Shown piece by piece: positions 42,141 through 54,223 of a stretch of 64,000 nucleotides of DNA (positions are counted from its first letter, which is position 1; each line of letters begins with the position of its first letter). Both the position numbers and the translations under genes were made by a program. The DNA is from Tremella fuciformis. Taxonomy: Eukaryota; Basidiomycota; Tremellomycetes; Tremellales; Tremellaceae. Where the stretch lies: assembly GCA_032768795.1 (NCBI GenBank), contig CP136493.1, positions 868,001 to 932,000 on the forward strand, given 5' to 3'. The notes below the pieces were generated by a model. That model did not search any database, was not told the origin of the DNA, and saw nothing but the letters and a program-made list of their open reading frames with translations.

Positions 42141-43367
42141 ATGGCTGTGAGCCTGGACAAGACCAAGCGCAGCATGCCGCGAGAGGGAGCGGGGGGCTCG
42201 GCCAGTAACACGAAAACGGAGAGACCCAATTCACGTCCGTCAAACCGACCCCGAACGAGCTCGTCTGACGAGTCCTCTGATGATGAACGTCAAGGATCAT
42301 CCGATCAGACGGCCATGCTGGCAATGTTGCAAGCGCACAGTCGCATGATGCTGGGAATAGACGGGCCCGACGAGGCAGAGAGTAGTACAAGTGCTCAGCG
42401 GCGCAACAGCGATTCATCAGGAGCCAGTCTCAGCGGATTGGAGGCAGGAACAGACAACGAAGATGACGACGATGAGGAAGACGAAGAGGAGTATCAGTCT
42501 GATGATGGCTGGACGGGCATCGCCGAGCAGAAAGGTTTGTCAGGTAACAAAGTGGCAGGATGAGAAGCTGACTCGCCAGTCTCGTCTAGTCGCGCCGCCC
42601 CGGTTGAGGTGGTCTTCAGCGATCCCTCTCGATCCGTTGACACAATGATGTCCACCTCCAAGTCGGAACGTCGGGCGTTTCTCGTCAGTTCCCCTTAAAT
42701 TTCCTTGACCCAAGCTCATCACCAGAAATCATCGTCGTCCAAAATGATGGGTATCGAGGCCACCAGAGATTATGGGCCGAAAAGCCAGCGAAAGCGAATC
42801 AAGTCAGGGGAGGCCGACTCGTCCGAAGGAGAAGATGACCTGTCCAACCGGGCTCTAGACAAGACGCTCCACTCGATGCTACTCACCACGCTCATACCGG
42901 AGAACACGACCCATGCACGCCCGGTCGAGAAGCGCAACGCCATCTCCGCCCGACTGGCACAGCTCTCCTCGTACTCCCTGCCTGGGGAGTCCGGCCGGTC
43001 ATCCGGCTCAGCAAGCCCGGCCCTCCCTGCAGAAGTGTCCCGCCATCCGGCGAAGATACGCACTGGCATCGTGCATGCACGAGCGAAGCGCGAGGCGCGT
43101 GCAGCCGAAGACGAGCGACAGGCCTCCCATGTCCGAGGCGTGAAGAAGGGTCCGAAGGAGCGAAAGGGGACGAAGAGATTGGTTATAGGTGACGCAGGCA
43201 AGAAGAAGGGCATGGAGAGTCGCAAGGAGGGCAGGGTACGCGGTCTGGCGAGCGGCTTTGGCAAGTTTGAGAATGGCATGCTCAAGCTGAGCGAGAGGGA
43301 GATCGCCCGGGGCAGCGGGCAGGGACGGGACCGAGGGGGCAAGTCAGGCAAGAAGCGAAGGTATTGA
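42141..43367 (+). CDS. FAF1: 40S rRNA-processing factor FAF1
   Basis: Needed for early cleavages of pre-18S rRNA in the 90S pre-ribosome. Exons 42141-42534, 42580-42683 and 42726-43367 give 379 aa in a clean frame. The N-terminus is Ser-rich and strongly acidic (NEDDDDEEDEEEYQSDDGW). The conserved PVEVVFSDPS segment precedes the helical centre. The C-terminus matches the yeast protein's pattern: basic helix, RGLASGFGKFENGMLKLSE, REIARGSGQGRDRGGKSGKK. RPF2, another nucleolar factor, lies 1.4 kb away. Confidence 0.85.
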
Positions 43368-43619
43368 GCGACGCGTCAATGCGCTAAATCTTGCCGCGAC
43401 AGTATACCTCTGAGCAGAGAATGCGTCATGGCAGGACATCGAATGGGGCGATTGCTGTGCTCATGTGGTGCATGAATATACTGTTGTAAATGGTGCGATA
43501 TGTGACGATGATGCTAATGCGAATGCACTCGTCCTCCATGCAGGTGTGCTGAATTGCCGAATATGGCATCAGTGACGTTGAGATGGTGACTCGGCAAAGT
43601 GTCCAGTGTCTGGCAAGCT

Positions 43620-44757
43620 TCATTTGGGCATCTCAGCATTCAAGCCGTCCACCAGCTCTTGCGCTATCCGTTTGCCCTCCTGGCAGTCAGCGAAAAGTCC
43701 CATAAGCCTTGGAATGATTGCGGACCTGTAGCAGAGCGGGTACCCGAGGGATATCAATCCCTGAAGTTCCCTCAACTCGCATGCCACACAACTTGCCAGA
43801 GCCGGTGAAGAACAGCAGCACACGATCGGGACAAGCCGCCTCTTCTTGAGGTGTAGCGTCGAGAAAGACCACGCCGCCTTTAGGAGTCTGAAAGGTCAGC
43901 TTAATCCTTGAATCAAGCGGTGAGCGGCAAGCTGACGAGGTTGAGGACGACGACCACTGGCAGGTTTTCTCTCTGCTCCAAGAACGTCTCTCCCCCTTCC
44001 AGATCCCAATCGTCGCCGCCTCGCCCGACAGCTCTACTCTTGCCCTTCCCACCGCGAGCTGCCCGGACAGCCGCTTTGATGCCGCTCAGATCGGTCTCTT
44101 CTCCCTCGGCGTCGGCGGTCGTAGCGCCTTCATAGCCGATACGTTTCACTATGGGTACGCGGAGATCGCTGAATGCCGCTCGGGACGCTAGGAGAAGGGC
44201 GGAGGTGACGCAGGCCGATGACGCAGAGAGGACGGTGAGGTGCAGATAGGGTACGAAGTACCTGAGGTCAGAACGGACTTGATGAAACGGCGCAAGACGT
44301 ACTTTGTTGGAGGGAGAATGGGCAATGGCGGGACACTCGGGATGAAGTGGTCGGAGATGAGACTTGCATACATGGTCGCGAGCCTCGACAAGTCGTTGGT
44401 GCCAAGAGAGGGATAAGCCTGAGGCGTTCTGGGCATCAGCACCAATTCTTCTCTGCCCCTCAACCCTCAGACTCACATGTCCACCTCGACTTTGCCCAGC
44501 CAGCTTGCCTTCTGCTTGCCTTTCCCCTGGACTTCCACATCCTCCACCTCTAGCCGTACACCCGCCAGGACTTCTGTGCTCCCGAGCCTCACCCTGGCAG
44601 ATCCCGAAGCCTGCGGGGCGTCGCCGTAGCTGATCTCGATCGGGAGGGGCTGGAGGAGCTGCCGGCCGTCTGCTCGCGTGGGGCTTGTGGGATGCGCCAG
44701 ACCATCGACGATGTACGATACCTCGGCCGTGGACAGAGAGGTCGACGGGAGAGACAT
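43620..44757 (-). CDS. RRP42: Exosome core subunit RRP42
   Basis: RNase PH-like ring subunit of the RNA exosome, without catalytic activity itself in eukaryotes. Exons 44757-44477, 44428-44303, 44261-43937, 43887-43726 and 43679-43620 give 317 aa in a clean frame. Motifs are ADGRQLLQPLPIEISYG, GSARVRLGSTEVLAGVRLEV, KVEVDITPQAYPS, the second RNase PH half (KYFVPYLHLTVLSASSACVT), and TPKGGVVFLDATPQEE in the C-terminal half. An Arg/Gly-rich insert (AARGGKGKSRAVGRGGDDWD) is unusual and sits between the two halves. Convergent with FAF1. Confidence 0.9.
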
Positions 44758-46142
44758 CTCGTGTGATGTTACGAAGATGTTACACGACTATTCACTGTCT
44801 TTTGGTCAATCGTGAAAGAAGTTCAAGAGGGCTGGGATGAATGTGGCGGACCTCGATTGTGGCACTTCGATTGCAATTGTAAGGGGTTGCCTGGGATGCA
44901 CCGATACGGCCTCTCTGACGCACATGCGCTCCTTCTGGCGCCGGTGATGGGAATCGCTCTCAGCGGGAGGAATGGTTCTCACGTCTCTCTCAAGCCGAGA
45001 CACAGATAAGGGCCTCGTGGCCCGCAGTCACTCTGACCATTGAGGGCCACGCGCAGTCCCGGTGCCAAGCTCAGCTTGCGAAACATTCCTCACCGCTGCC
45101 GACGACCTGACGTGAGTCTCACCTTCAAAAAATACAGTGACTTAGGTATCCCAGACCAGATCAGCAATCTCTTACCGGACAGTGAGATATCATTCACCCA
45201 CCGGCCGCATATATAAGAGCCCCTCATCTGCCCTTTCATCCCTCTTTTCTCCCCAGTCTTGACAAACAGCTCTTCATACATTCTCGGTGCTCCTCGCTTA
45301 CGCTACCCCGAAGCACGACCGGTGGGTCCCAATGACGATTGGTAGAGGTACGCAGGCCTGTGGAGGTGTTCATCATCGGCTGCCGCATGGCGGGCGATGG
45401 CATAGCTGCAAGCAGTGCCCAAACAACAACTTGTCGCCATGCAGGTCCACGGCCAATCCCCAAAAGGGTTGGTGGTGGATGACGCTCGTCACTTGAAGCA
45501 AGGGATCTTGATGCTGCAAGGCATGAGGAACCCCCTAAGGAAGGCTCATAGTAGCCAGGACGCGACGCGGGCCCAGGAAACTACAACACACGGGACCAGT
45601 GACGGGCGGAAGAGGAAAAGAAAAGTACCGATGGCAGACCCAGAGAGGAAATGTAGGGCCGAAACGGACGGCCATACCCGTGTCAAGTTGGTTCACCAGT
45701 GGACGCATTCAAAGCTTGCCAAAAAGAGGATAGCATGAGGGGGTACCAACCCCCGGCGTCACCTCTGCATCGCCATCCTCGAGCACCACATTGGATCGGA
45801 CCCCAAGAACCAAAAAGGCAAGATGTGCTGCCGTACGACGGGCAGGGTTCATTGGGGTCTCTGGGGATCGGTACGCCTCTCTTGCTGAGATAGTGGTATG
45901 GCTAGGCCGGGGCAGGAGAGGAGGGGGGCCACTTGGGGCGTTTCTTCGGTGGACAGCATAGCCTTCTTGTAGGGGTAGGGTTTTCCTCATTGGGGCTTTT
46001 CATCCCGCCCTTGTATCTTCGTACTTGATCACCTGTTACGCAGTAGTGATAGAGTATGGCGGTGGGCATCACAGACAAAGACCGATGACTGGGCGACATC
46101 CGGAAGTGGGATGCGCAACTGCATGTAGTATCTACAACACAC
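44758..46142. other. 1.4-kb region without a confirmed gene
   Basis: A strong core-promoter-like arrangement on the plus strand at 45209-45255 (ATATATAAGAG, then a CT-rich tract ending TCTTTTCTCCCC) suggests transcription to the right. Only short frames follow: 45331 (MTIGRGTQACGG, Cys-rich) and 45415-45738 (ends with a lysine-rich segment). I cannot build a credible protein from them. Either a non-coding RNA or a small unknown gene is possible. Confidence 0.4.
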
Positions 46143-47205
46143 CTAGTCTCTCTTGAGCGGTCGGCTGACCAAGAAGCTCCTCATCCCGGTCTCCTCGCCC
46201 AGGAGCGGCAACTCCTCAACTTTCATGCCCTCGGGCAACTGAACGCCCAGCAAGTCGTCGGTTGTCCGGCCCTTGTCCATCACCACGAACATCTCCAGCG
46301 CGTCTCCGACCTCGATATGTCGCTCGGTGGCAGAGGTGAACGAGTCTGTGACGAGACCGAGGACAGTGGAGAGAGGTAGACGGCCGGGGACAAAGGGCTC
46401 GGCACCTGGTGCGGGTGTTTGGTTTTTGAAGTAGATCTAGTCTGTCAGCTTCGAGGCATACGAGCAGCTGAGATGCCCACCTGATTGTCGAGGAAGGGCT
46501 GGATGAGGGATTGAGCAGATCCTGCTGCCCGGCATGCTTCTCGCTCATAGCTGCCGACAGGGTCGAAAGAGTAAACGGCGCCAGACCCTGCTGGTCAGAC
46601 CTTTTCTGAACCTTCAGATTGTCCGGCGACTGACCATCCTCCTCGATACCTCCGAGGATGTTGTACACGTAGTACGGGAAGAATCGTTTGCCATACAGCA
46701 TGGTCTGAATCAATCTCGCGATCGCCTTCAGGGGCATGGGTTTGTTGTGAGCGTGTTGGTACCACTACGGTATCAGCAGCGTCGGAGAGCGATACGGCGA
46801 AGAGCGGGCCATGGGAGGTGTTACTCACCTCAAGCCTCTGCTTGACTCGCTTGACAAAGTTCTGCCCGTCTGCTGCGAATCCGTTCGTTGCCAAGACCGC
46901 ATTGTCTGTCCTGTATAATCAGCTGCTTCGCTTCCGACTCGCACACTGCCAGCTGACAGTTGGAAGACCTTCCGTGCATATCGAGTCTGGATGCTGTATC
47001 CCTCAGACTGTCTTGTATCGCCGGCGATGACAGAGAAGTCCGCCCCTGCGATGGCCAAGATGGAACCTCCATTGTCGGAGTATGGGTTGAAGGCGCTGGC
47101 GTCTGAGCTCTCTCTCCACTTCCACGAAACGATGGCTCACTGTTGGACCGGAGCAGAGCTATGCGGCTCGCTCAAGGACACCGGTGCGTGGGCGTAGAGC
47201 GCCAT
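46143..47205 (-). CDS. PRE7: Proteasome subunit beta type-6 (PRE7)
   Basis: Non-catalytic beta subunit of the 20S core. Exons 47205-47141, 47095-46958, 46910-46829, 46764-46635, 46587-46481 and 46436-46143 give 271 aa in a clean frame. It lacks a catalytic N-terminal Thr context. Motifs are [89 protein letters not shown] and [20 protein letters not shown]. The C-terminal stretch DRTTDDLL-like region is here [12 protein letters not shown]. Divergent from PRM1. Confidence 0.93.
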
Positions 47206-47721
47206 GATGAGCGACAATGCTGGTCGAACGGATGGAGATGAGGTATGAATGCGACCCGTAGTCGGTTCGTCATCGTCTGGACGCGCGGCTCAAGCGGGGG
47301 CATGACGTGGCATATTTGATTCCGTCTCTACACGTGGCGTCGGTTCCTGAATTCCTCGCCGCGTTTCAGAAGAGCAAAAGCCTGTTTCGTCTGTTCACCT
47401 TTTGCTTTTTGTCAACGAGCGGTCGACAATGAGAATCAGCACAGCATCTCCAGCTTACCGAGTACTGGCAATCCCTCGTAGACGCACAATGAGCTCTCGC
47501 AGACATCAAAACGCTGATTGGCACGGGGAAGACAGGACATTGGGTGGGGATGACGCTCACCCGCTGGATGACGGCGGCGAAGGGGTACAATGCGCCCTCA
47601 CCTGCTATGCCATGCCTAACGGGCTAAGAAGTCTTGAACAAGCCATCATCTCAATCTTTCGTCTCACGTCTCTCACGTCTGTTGGAACCAACGCTTCGAG
47701 GCATCTACCGGCAGAGACAGG
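47206..47721. promoter_or_regulatory. Divergent PRE7/PRM1 promoter region
   Basis: 516 bases between the two starts. I looked for a PACE-like proteasome box (GGTGGCAAA) and did not see an exact one. CT-rich runs occur near 47640-47700, just before PRM1. Confidence 0.4.
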
Positions 47722-50700
47722 ATGAGCTCCGATACCTATCTCCAGCCTCCAAGAAACAACCATGTCAACCCAGACCACATCATCCCGCTTTCGCCGCCTG
47801 GTCGACCGCCCTTCGAGCGCTATCACACGGCATCGACACTGCCGGCCACGCCGCGGACACCGTACGCCCCCGTCGACGAGAAGAACCGGACAGCAGTCGC
47901 GGGAGAGCGGGGATTACAGCCATACCTCGGACTGTTGCCCAGACTGCTACTCGTCACACTTATACCTGCTCTCCTTCCCCTCATACTCAGCATTGCGCAC
48001 CTGCTGCAGAACCGAAGCTCGACGGCGGCACTTGCGGACACGCTCAAAAACTCGGTGCTGTCCGCTTGCAATGGCCTGGCCGATGGAGCAGCAAGCATAC
48101 AGACGTTGCCCAGGTACATGGCCATGCAGACAAACAAAGCAGCCGTTCTCGCCACTCAGGCGAGTATACTGGCGGTGGGAGCAGGATTGATCGATTGCAT
48201 CACCATCATCGAGAAGGTCATCGAGTTCATCATCGACACCTACAGGAGTTTGTTGATGTGCACAATACAGCTTGCTGTACAGGGAGTGCTGGACATTCTA
48301 ATTGAAGCGGTGCAGACGGTGAGCCCCAAGGTCCTGCTCTGATGACCTTTCGCTTACGATAGATATCCGACAGCGTTACGGGTGCACTAAACAGCATCCG
48401 AACAAGCATACAAAACGACATAGCCTCGGCCAACTCGGTCATACAGTCAACTGTGAGCAGCATCAACGTAAGCCATATCCTTCTCCTCTATTCCATATAT
48501 GCTGATTTCCAGTCTGTGACAAGCAAGCTCGGCGTGAACATCTCAGTCCCCGAGTTCTCCATTCCAGAACTCTCCGCCCTTGAAAATGTCACAATCCCCA
48601 CGACCTTCGAGGACTCGTTGATCAAGCTGAACAACTCGATGCCAAATCTCGATGAACTCCGGACAATGCTCAACGACCTGGTGGACACCCCTTTCGAGGA
48701 ATTGAAGTCATCGATTAATTCGACTCGCTTGGAGATGGCCGCCTCTTTCAACGAGACCATCTTGCCTACCGTATCATTGCAGACCCTTGCGGCATCGGAC
48801 TCTTCCAACCTGCAGAATGAGCTCTGCAACGGGCTTGACACGAGCTTGATCGACGACACTGCAAATGCACTGCATAAGCTCAGCAACGTCGCGATCGGGC
48901 TTATGTTCTTGCTGCTGTTTCTCTGCTGGGCGGCGCTGTGTGTCTGGGAATGGTATCGGTGGAGAGCAATGAAGCAGACTGTGGAAGCGGTGCAGATGGA
49001 GATGGACCGAGGCCAGACGAGCGCGTGGCGCATGGTGGCAGTCGTGGAGCACCCGATACTGGAGAGGTACGGGACAAGGATTTTGGACCGCTTCACTCAG
49101 CAGGACAGGACAAGGAATAACATCCGATGGTTCTGTGAGCGCGCTTGCTTTCTCGTCTGTCTCACATGGCTGATTGCAGTCTCATACCTCGCTCATCCCA
49201 CTTGTCTGGCCCTGCTTTTGATCGCTTCTCTCGGTTTTCTCTCGCTACAGTTCCAGATGATTGCTCTGGATGCCATCAAAGACCACGCCAGAAAGAACGC
49301 CAACTCGACCGTAACAGCGACGACCAACTCGCTCACTTCGAAGCTGAATGCTCTCGCGGCCAACTCAAGCCTTCAGTATGCCAACGAGTTCAACGCCGCC
49401 GTCAACGCGTACGAGCAGAGGATCAACGACGAGCTTTTTGGTACCTGGATCAACAGCACGGCCGTCACACTCAACTCGACTCTTGTGGAGTTTTACGACA
49501 AAGTTGAGGACTGTCAGCTGCCTTCTTTTCATCTCGCCTAAAATTGACATACAGTACTGGACGCTGCGTTTGGCAACTCGACCCTAGGGTCGGTCATCAA
49601 TACGTTTGTGTACTGCATCCTCGGCTCGAAAATCACGAATCTCGAAGAGGGTCTCACCTGGGTCTCACAGCACGCTCAAGTGACCCTTCCGACGCTGTCA
49701 ACGGACGTACTGATGCTGTCGAACTCATCCATGAATGAGCTGGTATCGCCAGTCGTCGCTGCTGCAGTCGGGTCAAACGGTAGTGGTGGCAGCAGCAGCA
49801 ATAGTAGCGCCGACAGTTCGGACCAGGATGGCGCAATTGGGAGCTTGATCGCGCACTTCGAATCGGCGTTGCGGTACGAGCGCAACTTTTACGCGATCCT
49901 CCTCGGCGTATGGCTCGGCTTCGCCCTCATTGGCATTATTGTGGTCATTTGGCATTCTGGCGGCAAGGAGCGGTACCAGCGCTGGCGCGGCATCGAGGTG
50001 GTCGAAGATGTATCTCAAAGCAAGTGGCGATGGACGGGCGGACACCCGATATCCGACCAGTACAACGAGGAGAAGCAGTTCAGGGGTACAACGCCTCCTA
50101 TGCCCATGCCCGTACCGACCATTACCGAGACGGACGCAGATGGGCAAGCCCGACCGGCCAATACACGTCAGAGCACATTGGGACTAGGCTCCATACACTC
50201 GCTTGCCGCGCCCGGTCAGGCCTTCCTACGCCTGACAGGGTGGCGGTCGTCGTCTGCTGCCGGGGACGATACCGCCCGATTGCAGTACGGCTCGTCGGAG
50301 AAGTATACCGCCGCCCCCGCCGCGGCTGCCAGGGCCCGCGGCGACAGAGAAGAGGTCGACTCGCGGGCCGAGACGCCCCCTCCTTTCTGGGTCAACAAAT
50401 TCTACAAGGCTGTCGAGACGGCGCGATCTGCCTTTCCCACAAGAGGCATGCGACTTGGCGCTGCGCTGAGACGCAACGCATCGCAGCGCACGGAAAATTC
50501 TTTCGGCGCATCGAGGATGGCCTCTGCCCAGACGCCCCGGGACGACTGGCCATCGCAACAGGAGCACGCGCCTCGAGGCCGCTCGCCGTTCGATGACGAG
50601 ACCGGGGAAGACGGCAGGTGGTCGATGATGGATCCGCAGACGATCGGCAGGGCGTTGGACGGGAGCGACCTCTCGTCCGGCTACGGCTCGGACGTGCGAT

Positions 50701-51179
50701 ATCCCGCCGACGCAAGACCGGCACAACAGCTTCATCCTCCGCCTGCCGCGCATGCGCAGGCGTACCCCCGACCCATGTCCCGCGCGCCGACGCCGCGGGG
50801 CGGACGAGCGATACAACGTTCGTTCGCGCTGGACCAGCCGCCGCCTCTTCCACTCAAGTCGGCTGGCGCGGGCGGGGCACAGGGGCTCTTCGTGCCTCCT
50901 GCCGCTTTTGGAAAACACGATTCGGTCGACTATCTGCAGTCGGACGAGGAGGACGACGAGCACGGGGAAAGCCACGCGGCGTCGCCCACGCCGACGAGTA
51001 GCAGCCGGAGCTGGTTCTCCGAGCCGACGGTCGAGGTGGCCAGCAGGGCGCAGACGGGTACGGCGGCGCTGGCGGCGGTGTTCGCGGGTATACAGCGACG
51101 ACAGGCGGCCGAGGATGGGCGTGAGCGGGCGAGAGTGGACCCGTTCGAGACGCCTTTTGACGATCATCATGAGGTATAA
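47722..51179 (+). CDS. PRM1: Plasma membrane fusion protein PRM1
   Basis: Multipass glycoprotein acting in membrane merger during mating-cell fusion. Exons 47722-48318, 48363-48467, 48513-49134, 49180-49512 and 49555-51179 give 1093 aa in a clean frame. Hydrophobic segments: residues of about 70-95 (YLGLLPRLLLVTLIPALLPL), about 155-200, about 380-400 (GLMFLLLFLCWAALCVWEW), about 455-490 and about 705-730 (ILLGVWLGFALIGIIVVIWH). Extracellular loops contain Asn-X-Ser/Thr sites and the conserved LCNGLD-type cysteine region. The roughly 360-residue C-terminal tail is disordered, Ser/Pro/Arg rich and longer than I would expect. Confidence 0.9.
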
Positions 51180-51315
51180 GCAGCGGGAGAGATCATGGTA
51201 AAATACAAGTCGTCTAATCGGTATGCGATGCAGTTTCGTGTCCATGTAAGAGTAGAGTGGAGTGGAAGTGTGGAAAAGACATGATGCAGTGCATGCTGAT
51301 GACTTGGACATGAGG

Positions 51316-52699
51316 TTACAACTCGTTCCCCTGCAGGGGACCTCCTGCGGCCCGCTCAATCTCCTCTTGTAGCTTCTTCCTGCGCTTGGCGAGACTCGGC
51401 CTCTCTTCGTCATCGGGCCCCTCTGCCTCCGAGTCATCGCTCTCCTCCTGATCGAGAAATCTGCGATCAGCATATTGACTGTCAGTGGAGGAGATACGAA
51501 GCGCACATCTGCTGGACAAACCTCGCCGCCGACTTCTCCGACACCTCGGCGTCCGCCCGGCTGCCCCACTTCCACTCTGTGTCTCCTTCAGGATGCGCAT
51601 TGTCCGGCGGCAGCTTGGCCTTTTCGAGGTAGTTCTGCTTGGCGAGCAGGTCGAGGTACTTGTCGAGCGTCAATGTCGGCTCATGCGAGTCGGTTGAGGC
51701 AAAGGGGAGGTGCGTGTCTCGCTGGAGGTTGAGGCGCTTGAGCAGAGCGTGGAGGTGGTCTCGACGTCAGCTGTTGTTTCAAGAGCTTCGCAGCCGAACA
51801 TACCGTCGCCTATGACCCTGCCAAGACAGAGAACAAGGCAGAGGACGACCATGCGTAGTCCCAGGAGGCCCACATGACCACTGGGCGTGCCGTCTCCCTT
51901 GTCCCACCTGAGCAGCGCGCCCTCATCTGCAGCTTGGTCTTCTGAGATGTCGTGGTCGTCTCGGATAGGCAGCGAATTCGGTTCGGCCATCTTCTCGAGG
52001 AGGGCGCCAGGGAGGATTGAGCGAAGCATGTATGATTTGGTCCCTTCGCTCCCTGCATGTGAGCAAAATTTAGCTATTCCCCTGGAGACATGGGCGTACT
52101 CTTTCCCTTCTTCTTCGACCCTGGCTGCGGCTCTTCCTCTGCATCCTCCTCCGAGTCCTCCTGTATCGCCGCCAAGCGTCCTCGCTTCCTCTGAGTCTGC
52201 GCTGGGATTTGGGTAGTAGCTTGTGTTTCCGGGTTCGCCCCATTGACCAGATCTCCCTTCCGCTTCGGTCGAAGCTCGACTAGCTCCATGCCGAACGTAG
52301 TACGCAAAACTGCCTGCGCGCGGAGGAGGACAGCAGGGAACGCTCTTGGGTTATCAGGTATCACTGTTCATCAGCCCCATTCCCATTGTACCAGTGGCCC
52401 ACTCGCCAGCTTTGCTAATCTGGTCTCGGCGCATCGGCTGACGACGATATTCCGAGAACAGGGCATGTCGAACGAGCTTGGCTCCAGCGGCCTTGATCTC
52501 CTGGCCTCGTTAGCATCCCACCGTCACCAGCTGCAGTGAATCGCACGGGTGTGGTGAGGCCGCCCTTGGCGCCACTCTGAGTCGCCTGCGTCTCGGCGGC
52601 GACTTCTGCCTCGCTCTCATCTTCCGACTCGCTCTCTACCGGGCGCCTTCGCTGTGTCGCCTGACTTGAAGGGCCGGCGACTGGTCTTCTTGGAGGCAT
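51316..52699 (-). CDS. NSE3: SMC5/6 complex subunit NSE3 (MAGE domain)
   Basis: Part of the NSE1-NSE3-NSE4 head module used in DNA repair. The ATG at 52699 begins MPPRRPVAGPSSQATQRRRP. Five introns are visible, among them 52051-52053 (acceptor) to 52099 (donor GTACGC) and one ending before LHALLKRLNL. MAGE-domain parts: EIKAAGAKLVRHALFSEYRR, FPAVLLRAQAVLRTTFGMEL, SYMLRSILPGALLEKMAEPN, VGLLGLRMVVLCLVLCLGRV, LDKYLDLLAKQNYLEKAK, and TEWKWGSRADAEVSEKSAAR. A second-exon end may use a GC-AG intron (GCGAGT donor near 52409). Acidic linkers and a Lys-rich tail flank the fold. Convergent with PRM1. Confidence 0.87.
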
Positions 52700-53034
52700 G
52701 ATGAGAGGCGAACGACAATGAAATAGACGTTCGACTTGGTCATTTCAGACGCGTCGCGAAGTAATTGCTTTCCCACGGTAGGCAGGGTCAGGTCGGTGGA
52801 GGTCGTCCACCCCGTGTCCCGGTGGCAAAAGCGTGTTGCCACACACACACTGTATTCCATGCTTTTTGTCTTCTGCAACTTTTGGCGCTGAAGACTTGGG
52901 AGCAAGGAAGTTCGTAACGAGTTCAAGAGAGCTGGATAGGTCTAGGTCTTTGGAAGAATTTCTTCTCGACTATGGGCAGGAGCAGGCGGTGTTGGACCCA
53001 AGACAGTAGGCTGGCATGTGTCTGGGCCCAGTCC

Positions 53035-53159
53035 AAAAACCGACCGCGCGGTCCACCGGCCCGTAGTTCGGCGACTGACGATGCGCATCGTTACGGCGCC
53101 GATCCACGGGCCGGTGGCCGTATGTTATCCCTTGAGGTAAAGTTGATGTGCTACGCGGC
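53035..53159 (-). ncRNA. Putative Pol III small RNA, unit C1
   Basis: TATATAA at 53188-53182, then the 5' arm GCCGCG (53159-53154) and TAGCAC, and a shared TTTACCTCAA box. A long hairpin follows with perfect 12-bp base arms (53053-53064 with 53106-53117). The 3' arm CGCGGTC ends at 53042, and T5 is at 53039-53035. 118 nt arm to arm. Confidence 0.65.
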
Positions 53160-53401
53160 GATGATGGACTTCAAACTCTGGTTATATACCAATTTCGCGC
53201 GCATGTGCGTGTCATTTTTGTCCAATCACGACTTTTGTTGCGCGAGAGCGACATGCTTTTGTTTCCTACTCTCTCATCTTTTATGCCGTTTCGAGGGTAT
53301 CAAAATAGACACAGGCCGGAGACATGCTCGGAGCAATACTCGATGCCCCAAGTAAAAGAGCTGACTGGGAATGAGGGCGAGAGACAGGACTGCGCAGTGG
53401 C

Positions 53402-53506
53402 AAAAACGACCGCGCGTCTTGCAGCCAGGTGTCCCACCCGGCGCCCGGGCGGGACATCTGGCCGCTTCGAATTGTTTCCATTGAGGTAAAGCCAGTGCTA
53501 CGCGGC
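53402..53506 (-). ncRNA. Putative Pol III small RNA, unit C2
   Basis: TATATAA at 53535-53529 has the same 23-29 base spacing as in C1. 5' arm GCCGCG (53506-53501), TAGCACTGGC, TTTACCTCAA, then a strong hairpin (53425-53440 with 53446-53461). The 3' arm CGCGGTC ends at 53408, and T5 is at 53406-53402. 99 nt arm to arm. Confidence 0.65.
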
Positions 53507-53768
53507 AGACAGATGGCAAAATTGCCCGTTATATAGCTCTCAAGTGGAAGTTGAGAAAGAGTGAGGTATGAGCACGGACCGCTCACAGTGAGGTTTTTGG
53601 CTGAGGCAGATGATGATGTCTCGTACAGACGACCAACTAGTGTGGCTGCATCGCATCGGAACACCGTCGAAAAAGGGCTCACAGCCGCGATCGTGGGCTT
53701 GAGGCGGGTTGACGATGTGCACCCTTCTCAGAAGTGCAGGGAAGCTCGGCGAAAGACTGCCCACTCGC

Positions 53769-53858
53769 AAAAACGACCGCGCTACACTGTAGCAGAGGCC
53801 CGGGGGCAGCTCTGAACAGGGCAGAATCTTTCCGTTGAGGTATGAGGTCCTACGCGGC
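53769..53858 (-). ncRNA. Putative Pol III small RNA, unit C3
   Basis: TTATA at 53886-53882 (24-28 bases upstream), 5' arm GCCGCG (53858-53853), TAGGACCTCA, TACCTCAA box, weak core hairpin, 3' arm CGCGGTC ending at 53775, T5 at 53773-53769. 84 nt arm to arm. Confidence 0.6.
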
Positions 53859-54135
53859 AATGTGGATGCTTGGCATACCGGTATAAGATTAACGACAAAA
53901 GAGCGGCTATGCGGAAGTGCAATGCCTACGTTGTGTACACTCTCATGCAGCTTTGATGGACTTTTGTCAAGTCAGGACTGAAGAACGTCCAGAACAGGCT
54001 CGGATTGCCTCGCTTCGTGCCAGCTGACTCCCCCAATTCATACAGGATGAGTACGAGGATGGGGCAGAACGTCCAACGGGACGACGCACCTCGGCACTCA
54101 GGAGCTACCAGGCTCTGAGTCTGCACCCAAACGGC

Positions 54136-54223
54136 AAAAAGAACCGCGCGTTTCGTCTTCTCCGTCGACCGTCAAAGCTGAAAGATATGCTGTCCTTTGA
54201 GGTATATTGGTGCTACGCGCGAC
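54136..54223 (-). ncRNA. Putative Pol III small RNA, unit C4
   Basis: TTATATA at 54248-54242, then GTCGCGCG (54223-54216), TAGCACC, TACCTCAA box. The 3' arm CGCGCGGTT pairs with the changed 5' arm (CGCGCG with CGCGCG), and T5 is at 54140-54136. The core lacks a strong hairpin. Confidence 0.55.

Noticed and set aside
50226..51575. 449-codon minus-strand ORF
   Set aside because: Antisense shadow of the PRM1 C-terminal tail; Arg-rich as expected for the reverse of GC-rich coding DNA.
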